Assembly: GCA_947254465.1 (NCBI GenBank) | Contig: CAMYEU010000108.1 | Coordinates: 1-6,128 of the forward strand | Reading direction: 5' to 3' | DNA length: 6,128 nt | Origin: an uncultured Gemella sp. | Lineage (GTDB): Bacteria; Bacillota; Bacilli; Staphylococcales; Gemellaceae | Shown: piece after piece, positions 1-3,962 of the stretch | Numbering within the stretch: position 1 is the stretch's first letter | Layout: every line of letters starts with the position of its first letter | Notes under the pieces: generated by a model | Seen by the model: only the letters and a program-made list of their open reading frames with translations | Told to the model about the DNA's origin: nothing | Database searches by the model: none | Made by a program: the position numbers and the translations under genes

Positions 1-50
1 TACGAGATCCTGAGATGTCTCGTGGGCTCGGAGATGTGTATAAGAGACAG
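1..50 (+). other. Nextera i7-side sequencing adapter (artefact)
   Basis: This is synthetic sequence, not genome. Bases 1-8 are the end of the Illumina P7 primer (TACGAGAT), 9-16 are an 8-base index (CCTGAGAT), and 17-50 are the Nextera read-2 transposon adapter. It ends in the 19-bp Tn5 mosaic end AGATGTGTATAAGAGACAG at 32-50. Genomic sequence therefore begins at 51, and the first gene is truncated by library construction, not biology. Its exact reverse complement is found at 6081-6128. Confidence 0.98.
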
Positions 51-51
51 A

Positions 52-192
52 CAAAGAACTTATGAAATTCAAAGAGTTCTTGCTGAAATTCAAAATATTG
101 GATTTAAAGTTAAAGATTATTTCTGTGACTTTGATAAAAACAATAAAAGATATACTGAATCAGATAGAATAATTTTTATTTTGGAGAAGTAG
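52..192 (+). CDS. C-terminal fragment, probable class I SAM-dependent methyltransferase
   Basis: An open frame enters from the adapter junction and ends at TAG 190-192, giving 46 residues (QRTYEIQRVLAEIQ... to ...SDRIIFILEK). The tail has the shape common at the end of small bacterial SAM-dependent methyltransferases (YqeM/YrrT-like): a helix, then GF-x-V-x-x-Y-x-x-DF, then a final strand of the form (S/E)-(D/E)-R-I-x-F-(I/V)-x-x-K. Here these are IGFKVKDYFCDFD (positions 16-28) and ESDRIIFILEK (36-46). The AdoMet-binding motif lies outside the window, so the family call is inference from the tail alone. The next gene starts 1 nt after its stop, and that gene's ribosome binding site lies inside this one, so the two are probably cotranscribed and translationally coupled. 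The 5' end is cut by the adapter at base 50. Confidence 0.5.
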   Translation, partial: QRTYEIQRVLAEIQNIGFKVKDYFCDFDKNNKRYTESDRIIFILEK

Positions 193-193
193 C

Positions 194-829
194 ATGGCAG
201 TTGATTTTAAAAAAACTCTTAAGCACTTATATACCCCTAAGACTAAGCCAAGTATTGTTAATGTAGAGAAAGCTAATTATATTGCAGTTAGGGGGAGTGG
301 GGATCCAAATGATGAAAATAGTGAATATAAGAAATCGATAAATCTTTTATATCCAGTAGCATACGCTATAAAGATGAGTAAAAAGGGAGATTATAAAATC
401 CCTAATTACTTTGATTTTGTCGTTCCACCGTTAGAAGGATTTTGGTGGCAAGAAGGAGTAGAAGGTGTTGATTACGCTAATAAACAAAATTTTAAGTTTG
501 TTTCGTTAATACGTATGCCAGATTTTGTTACAAAAGAAGTATTTGAGTGGGCTATTAAGCAAGTAACGGAAAAGAAAAAAGAAGATTTTTCGAAAGTTGA
601 ATTTTTCACCTATGATGAAGGAGAATGTGTACAATGTATGCATATTGGTCCTTATGATAAAGAGCTAGAAACTGTCGCTAAGATGCATGAATATATGATT
701 TCTGAAGGGTATGAATTAGACATTAACGAGACAAGATTTCACCATGAAATTTATATATCTGATGTGAGAAAAACATTACCGGAGAAACTTAAAACAGTTA
801 TTAGACATCCAATTAAAGAAAAATCTTAA
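194..829 (+). CDS. GyrI-like small-molecule-binding domain protein
   Basis: A 211-residue cytoplasmic protein with no signal peptide or membrane segment. It matches the stand-alone GyrI-like family (SOUL/GyrI fold, the group including Listeria Lin2189). Recognisable blocks are PPLEGFWW (78-85), the HIGPYDKE turn (150-157) and the terminal HHEIYISDVRKTLPEKLKTV segment (183-202), which is typical of the family. GyrI-like domains bind hydrophobic or cationic small molecules, often as the effector domain of MerR/AraC regulators. Some stand-alone members have been reported as hydrolases of cyclopropane-containing toxins, but I cannot assign a substrate here. There is no DNA-binding domain. The ATG at 194 is supported by GGAG at 183-186, seven bases upstream inside the preceding gene. 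The unit ends at the terminator at 947-1005. Family assignment is confident; cellular role unknown. Confidence 0.85.
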   Translation: MAVDFKKTLKHLYTPKTKPSIVNVEKANYIAVRGSGDPNDENSEYKKSINLLYPVAYAIKMSKKGDYKIPNYFDFVVPPLEGFWWQEGVEGVDYANKQNFKFVSLIRMPDFVTKEVFEWAIKQVTEKKKEDFSKVEFFTYDEGECVQCMHIGPYDKELETVAKMHEYMISEGYELDINETRFHHEIYISDVRKTLPEKLKTVIRHPIKEKS

Positions 830-897
830 AGAGTTGTCTCAAAAGCCTTAAATTTTAAAAAATCTATAAGAAAACTTACAGAGACAGTGGAATATTG

Positions 898-932
898 ATA
901 TCTAAATTCGCTTTATAAAAGCTTTTAGATAT
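898..932. repeat. Imperfect hairpin in the GyrI-copY spacer
   Basis: ATATCTAAA (898-906) is perfectly complementary to TTTAGATAT (924-932). Inside it, GCTTT (910-914) pairs with AAAGC (918-922) around a 3-nt loop. There is no T-run on either strand immediately after the hairpin, so it is not a classical intrinsic terminator. It could be an mRNA 3'-end stabiliser or processing hairpin, or a decayed mobile-element end. The rest of 830-946 shows no gene; GAGTTGTCTC at 831-840 and GAGACA at 881-886 are discussed under findings. Confidence 0.5.
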
Positions 933-946
933 ATAATAAACTGTAC

Positions 947-1005
947 GGGGTAACTTGACAAAATTGGTTTATGAGAAATCAAGATTTTTGAGTTACTCCT
1001 TTTTT
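947..1005 (+). terminator. Long intrinsic terminator after the GyrI-like gene
   Basis: The outer stem pairs GGGGTAACT (947-955) with AGTTACTCC (991-999), nine pairs including one G-T. It is continued by CAAAA (959-963) with TTTTG (986-990), then TTGGTTT (964-970) with AAATCAA (976-982), closed by a 5-nt loop. A T6 run follows at 1000-1005. The hairpin lies 117 bp after the GyrI-like stop codon and just before the copY promoter, so it insulates the copper unit from upstream transcription. Confidence 0.85.
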
Positions 1006-1010
1006 AAGAA

Positions 1011-1039
1011 TTGACATTATATTCCTAAAATAGTATTAT
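1011..1039 (+). promoter_or_regulatory. copY promoter (sigma-A type)
   Basis: TTGACA at 1011-1016 is a perfect -35 element, and TATTAT at 1034-1039 is a good -10 separated by exactly 17 bases. Transcription should start near 1045-1047, inside the cop box at 1040-1055. The repressor would thus sit on the start site and block it directly, which fits autoregulation. Confidence 0.85.
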
Positions 1040-1055
1040 AGTTACAGATGTAACT
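1040..1055. promoter_or_regulatory. cop box: CopY operator
   Basis: AGTTACAGATGTAACT is a 16-bp palindrome (7-base arms around GA). It contains TACAGATGTA at 1043-1052, an exact match to the established CopY operator TACAnnTGTA of enterococci and streptococci. It lies directly downstream of the -10 element and 20 bases before the copY start codon. Only one box is visible, whereas several characterised cop operons carry two. Confidence 0.92.
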
Positions 1056-1075
1056 GAAAAAAAGGATGATAATAA

Positions 1076-1510
1076 ATGGAAATTAATATTTCGGAAGCTG
1101 AATGGGAAGTAATGCGAGTAGTTTGGAGTAATGAAGAAACTACAAGTAAATTTGTGATTGATACGCTAGGAGAAGAGAAGTCTTGGACTCCTTCTACTAT
1201 TAAAACCCTGCTTTCAAGGTTAGTAGAAAAAGGATTTTTAGAAACTAGAAAACAAGGAAATAAGTTTTTATATTCAGCAAAATGCGTTGAAGATGAATGT
1301 TTAGATATATTAACACAAAATTTTTTAGAGAGAATTTGTGAAAGAAGAACTCATATTATTGTTAGGAACATAATTGAAACAGATAATTTGAGTAAAAGTA
1401 ATATTGATGAAATTATAGAGTTGCTTAAAGAAAAAAGAAAAACAGCAGCTGAGGTTATTACGTGTAAGTGTCTAAAAGGACAATGTAGTTGTGCGGCGAA
1501 ACACGGATAA
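1076..1510 (+). CDS. copY: CopY copper-responsive transcriptional repressor
   Basis: A 144-residue repressor of the BlaI/MecI/CopY family, the normal CopY size (about 145). Residues 1-70 form the winged helix, with recognition helix WTPSTIKTLLSRLVEKGF (37-54) and a wing around TRKQGNKFLYS. A dimerisation region follows. The C-terminus carries C130-K-C132-LKGQ-C137-S-C139, the CxCx4CxC motif that separates CopY from the beta-lactam regulators. In known CopY proteins this motif binds Zn(II) in the DNA-bound form and is displaced by Cu(I), releasing the operator. A matching cop box overlaps its own start site, so autorepression is expected. The start at 1076 is supported by AAAGGATG at 1061-1068, with the SD core nine bases upstream of ATG. 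No copA, copZ or cupA follows; the next gene, 15 nt away, is a dehydrogenase. Confidence 0.95.
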   Translation: MEINISEAEWEVMRVVWSNEETTSKFVIDTLGEEKSWTPSTIKTLLSRLVEKGFLETRKQGNKFLYSAKCVEDECLDILTQNFLERICERRTHIIVRNIIETDNLSKSNIDEIIELLKEKRKTAAEVITCKCLKGQCSCAAKHG

Positions 1511-1525
1511 GAGAGGGATTATTAC

Positions 1526-2299
1526 ATGGAAAATAGTAAACAAAAAATACTAATAACGGGAGCTTCTAGCGGTTTAGGCCGTGAATTGGCGCACCAATAT
1601 GCACAAAAAGGGAATGTGGAATTGATATTGGTAGCACGTAGAAAAGAAGCTCTTGAAAAAGTGGCTAAAAAATGTGAAGTTTTTGATAATGTTAAGACTA
1701 GAGTATATAGTGTGGATATCGGAGCTCAGGAACAGGTAGAGCACCTACTTTCATCAGTAAAAGATATAGATATACTTATAAATGGTGCAGGTTATGGAAT
1801 TATGAAGGATTTTAGTGAATTCAGTGATCATGATGTTGTGAATATGTTTGATACAAATGTCATCGGAACCATTCAATTAACAACTGAGATTGCTAAAAGA
1901 ATGAGAGAAAAGAAATCTGGAACTATTGTAACTATAGCTTCTCTAGCAGGAAAAATAGCGACACCAAAGAGTTCTGTCTATTCAGCAACAAAATTTGCTC
2001 TAATTGGGTATTTTAATTCTTTACGTTTAGAACTAAAAAATGACAATGTCCATGTTATGACTGTAAATCCTGGTCCAGTAGCTACAAATTTCTTTAATAT
2101 TGCTGATGAAGACAAGAGTTATCAAAAAGCCATGGGTGGTAAGACATTAACACCAAAACTTGTTGTCAGTAAGATAATAAAAGGAATAGAACAGAGAAAA
2201 CGCGAAGTAAATTTACCTTTTAGATTACTAGTTGGGGTAAAAATTAGTCAATTATTCCCAGGATTAAGTGATAGAATACTTATAAGAATGTTCAAATAA
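1526..2299 (+). CDS. Classical short-chain dehydrogenase/reductase (SDR), cop-regulated
   Basis: A 257-residue cytoplasmic NAD(P)-dependent oxidoreductase with the complete classical SDR signature. The nucleotide-binding loop TGASSGLG is at 11-18, and the basic pair R38-R39 after beta-2 favours NADP(H). An acidic D64 is followed by NGAG (86-89, the usual NNAG with one change). The catalytic tetrad is N111, S139, Y152 and K156 (YSATK), and NPGPVATNFF begins at 181. The length is normal and no key residue is missing. It resembles DltE/YqjQ-type SDRs of Firmicutes, whose substrates are mostly unknown, so I do not name one. It has its own SD (GAGAGGG at 1511-1517) and sits 15 nt behind copY with no promoter or terminator between. 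It should be derepressed by copper. A terminator follows directly. Confidence 0.9.
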   Translation: MENSKQKILITGASSGLGRELAHQYAQKGNVELILVARRKEALEKVAKKCEVFDNVKTRVYSVDIGAQEQVEHLLSSVKDIDILINGAGYGIMKDFSEFSDHDVVNMFDTNVIGTIQLTTEIAKRMREKKSGTIVTIASLAGKIATPKSSVYSATKFALIGYFNSLRLELKNDNVHVMTVNPGPVATNFFNIADEDKSYQKAMGGKTLTPKLVVSKIIKGIEQRKREVNLPFRLLVGVKISQLFPGLSDRILIRMFK

Positions 2300-2306
2300 A
2301 TATGTT

Positions 2307-2345
2307 AAATCGAAATTAGATTATATCTGATTTCGATTTTTATTT
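2307..2345 (+). terminator. Intrinsic terminator of the copY-SDR unit
   Basis: Fourteen pairs join 2307-2320 (AAATCGAAATTAGA) to 2326-2339, with one T-G pair and a 5-nt loop. A T-rich tract (TTTTTATTTTATT) starts within the 3' arm. It begins 7 nt after the dehydrogenase stop codon, closing a two-gene transcription unit. Confidence 0.9.
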
Positions 2346-2396
2346 TATTAAAGAAAATAACTAGAACTATTTTTTAAAAAGTCCGTTTTTTAAACG

Positions 2397-2428
2397 TTAA
2401 CATTATTTAAAATAATAAATAATGTTAA
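2397..2428. repeat. 32-bp perfect inverted repeat, candidate operator
   Basis: TTAACATTATTTA (2397-2409) and TAAATAATGTTAA (2416-2428) are perfect complements separated by six bases. The right arm overlaps the probable -35 region of the nucleotidase promoter. There is no T-run after it on the + strand, so it is a poor terminator. A dyad of this size over a -35 region suggests a binding site for an unknown repressor, but AT-rich DNA forms dyads easily. I cannot match it to a known regulator. Confidence 0.5.
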
Positions 2429-2452
2429 AAAAACGTATATTTGTGATATTAT
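2424..2452 (+). promoter_or_regulatory. Probable promoter of the surface nucleotidase-like gene
   Basis: TGATATTAT at 2444-2452 is an extended -10 element (TGnTATTAT). A weak -35, GTTAAA at 2424-2429, lies 17 bases upstream of TATTAT and falls within the inverted repeat. Transcription would begin near 2458, leaving a 5' leader of about 40 nt before ATG 2497. Confidence 0.5.
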
Positions 2453-2496
2453 TTATCTATTAATCTACAAAAAAAGAAAGTGAGAAAAAAGTTATT

Positions 2497-3242
2497 ATGA
2501 AGAAAAAAATTACACGTTAGCCTCAGCTACAATCGTAGGATTGGCAATTGCAACTTCAGGGGGAGCGGCGTTTGCAGATGAATCAACGCCAGTAATTTCT
2601 CCTACAGTGGCACCATCAACAACACCATCAGAATCTGCAGTTGCTCCAATAACAGGTGATGAAAAACTGTCATCAGTATCAACTAATTCTACAGTAGCTG
2701 TACCAAAAACAACTGAAAAAGATTTAGTTTTAGTGCATACTAATGATGTTCACGGACGTATCGTAGAGGAAAAAGGTCGTGATAAAAATACATCAGTTGT
2801 TGGTGATGCTAAATTAGCAACAGTAATTGAAAATGAACGTGCTAAAAAATATCAAACGACAGTAGTTCTAGATGCAGGGGATGCATTCCAAGGCTTACCT
2901 ATCTCTAATTCAACAAAAGGGGAAGCGCGTGCTGAAATTTTAAATAAAATGAATTACGATGCTATGGCTGTAGGAAACCACGAATTTGACTTTGGTTTAG
3001 ATGAAGCTAAAAAGTATAAACAAATTTTAAAATTTCCTCTATTAAGCTCAAAAGGATATAACACAGTTGAAACATCTAAAAAAGATGGTATTACAACCCA
3101 TGTGTATGGAGTAAAAAAATCTAGAGGTACAAATACTGAGAGAAAACTACCAAACACTGGTATTAACTCAGTAGCTACAGTATCATTTGGTGTAGTTGCA
3201 TTATTAGCTGCAGTAGTATTAAGAAAAAGAAAAAATAGATAA
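2497..3242 (+). pseudogene. LPxTG-anchored 5'-nucleotidase-like protein, frameshifted and internally truncated
   Basis: The natural start is ATG 2497 (SD-like AAAGTGAG, 2477-2484), but its frame reads MKKKITR and stops at TAG 2518-2520. One extra A in the A7 tract (2503-2509) would give MKKKNYTLASATIVGLAIATSGGAAFA-DE, an ideal signal peptide cleaved after AFA; a frame-0 TTG at 2541 has no usable SD. From that TTG (residue 1) the frame is open to 3242. It holds a Ser/Thr/Pro-rich linker (14-60), then the calcineurin-like 5'-nucleotidase N-terminus: HTNDVHGR (66-73), DAGDAFQG (111-118) and GNHEFDFG (145-152). Soon after FPLLSS (165-170) the family sequence is lost. The frame continues to LPNTG (203-207), a hydrophobic stretch and an RKRKNR tail. 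Full-length relatives have well over 500 residues. The remaining metal ligands (GH, GHxH) and the nucleotide-binding C-domain are missing, so catalysis is unlikely. It may be a pseudogene, phase-OFF allele or assembly-made deletion. Confidence 0.85.
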
Positions 3243-3288
3243 AAAGATTAAGAAATATATATATAGTATTAAAGTTTTTCAAAAAACA

Positions 3289-3317
3289 TTGACAAGGTTT
3301 TTCTAACTTGTTATACT
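3289..3317 (+). promoter_or_regulatory. Promoter of the T-box leader
   Basis: TTGACA at 3289-3294 and TATACT at 3312-3317 are separated by exactly 17 bases. The expected start is near 3323-3325, just ahead of stem I. The preceding stretch 3243-3288 has no convincing terminator for the nucleotidase gene, only AT-rich sequence with a short AGTTTTTCAAAAAACA dyad. Confidence 0.85.
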
Positions 3318-3322
3318 TAAAT

Positions 3323-3610
3323 AACAAAATTAAAATTACACTTTGGAAAGAAGAGTAATAGTTGATATTTGCTTAGAGAGTCTCGTTAGGTGGAAAGGGA
3401 TCAAATTTGATACTATGAAGATGGTCTTTTCGTGTTAGTAGTTGAATAATTAAACTACTACGGGTAGCCCGTTAGAGCAGAGAGTACTTATATAGTAATA
3501 TTTAAGTACTAATTGAGATAGTACTTGTGAAAATACTATAAATCAAGGTGGTAACACGTCTATAGATACGTCCTTGTAGAAGTTAATTACTTCTACAAGG
3601 GCTTTTTTCT
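3323..3610 (+). promoter_or_regulatory. T-box riboswitch leader, specifier AUG (Met) by alignment
   Basis: A full tRNA-sensing leader. The stem I base pairs 3345-3351 with 3425-3431. The specifier loop shows the loop-E signature, AGTA (3354-3357) facing GAA (3417-3419), followed by G and then ATG at 3421-3423 with a purine after it. This is the same spacing as the GGC specifier of B. subtilis glyQS. Above it are a helix (3358-3362/3412-3416), a kink-turn-like TGAT/TTGAT internal loop, AGAGAG (3375-3380) and an apical stem-loop at 3380-3401. Stem II pairs 3436-3443 with 3453-3460, and a GC-rich element (3461-3471) follows. The T-box is AAGGTGGTAACACG (3545-3558), whose UGGU (3549-3552) would pair with an ACCA tRNA end, fitting tRNA-Met. 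The antiterminator pairs CAAGG 3544-3548 with CCTTG 3572-3576 and competes with the terminator. The T-box is near certain; the Met reading is an inference from alignment. Confidence 0.93.
3571..3608 (+). terminator. T-box regulated intrinsic terminator
   Basis: CCTTGTAGAAGT (3572-3583) pairs perfectly with ACTTCTACAAGG (3589-3600) around a 5-nt loop, followed by T6 at 3603-3608. Its left arm shares CCTTG (3572-3576) with the antiterminator helix. Uncharged tRNA bound to the leader would thus prevent it from forming. Confidence 0.95.
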
Positions 3611-3938
3611 TTGTGTAGTGATATTAATCCTTATTAGGTTATTATAATTTTAGGATAAGTATTAAAACAATTTTGTAAATATGATTATTTATTTGTTTAA
3701 TTTGTAAGATAGAATATAGGTATATTAAATTTTATAAAAAGGAAATATTAAAAAAATTATACTTTACTAAATATTATACAAATTTTTCAAGTAATATATT
3801 CAAAGGCTATATTGAAGAAATTTATGAAGTTATTACATTTTATGAGAACTATTGTACTGATAATAAATATTATTGAATGGAAAAATTTTCTTAAATATGG
3901 TAGAATAAGGTATTGAGAAATCAACGATTAAATTTCTA
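3611..3938. other. Gene-poor AT-rich spacer between T-box and korA
   Basis: About 330 bases without a gene I can defend. One frame on the + strand is open from 3685 to TGA 3874-3876 (63 codons), but it has no ATG and its first half is a Lys/Tyr/Ile/Phe-rich string expected from random AT-rich DNA. Its last 25 codons (FKGYIEEIYEVITFYENYC...) look more protein-like and could be a relic of a lost gene, though I do not recognise a family. Near the right end is a possible korA promoter (3878-3906). No tRNA, repeat array or further terminator is seen. Confidence 0.5.
3878..3906 (+). promoter_or_regulatory. Possible independent korAB promoter
   Basis: An extended -10 of the form TGGTAGAAT lies at 3898-3906, and TGGAAA (one base from TTGAAA) at 3878-3883 is spaced 17 bases from TAGAAT. 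Transcription would start near 3912, about 50 nt before the korA start codon. If real, korAB can be expressed without reading through the T-box terminator. Confidence 0.45.
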
Positions 3939-3962
3939 ATGAAAGAGATTAAAGGAGATTAT

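Noticed and set aside
898..932. Hairpin as the terminator of the GyrI-like gene
   Set aside because: No T-run follows on either strand; the hairpin with T6 at 947-1005 is a much better terminator.
1076..1510. BlaI/MecI beta-lactam resistance regulator
   Set aside because: The C-terminal CxCx4CxC motif and the TACAnnTGTA operator identify it as CopY; no blaR/mecR sensor or beta-lactamase is nearby.
2541..2560. TTG at 2541 as the true start of the nucleotidase-like gene
   Set aside because: It falls in the middle of the hydrophobic core of the signal peptide; the only AGGA nearby (2537-2540) abuts the codon with no spacing; the natural MKKK start is at 2497 in another frame.
2954..3157. 67-codon open frame on the minus strand
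   Set aside because: It lies antisense to the nucleotidase frame, which carries clear HTNDVHG/DAGD/GNHE and LPNTG motifs; it has no recognisable family and is a shadow.
3685..3876. 63-codon open frame in the spacer before korA as a small gene
   Set aside because: No ATG, GTG or TTG start with an SD, low-complexity Lys/Tyr/Ile/Phe composition in its first half, and no recognised family; kept only as a possible relic.
3939..3962. ATG 3939 as the korA start
   Set aside because: It has no SD sequence, whereas ATG 3963 has AAGGAG five bases upstream and begins the conserved gamma-domain sequence shortly after.
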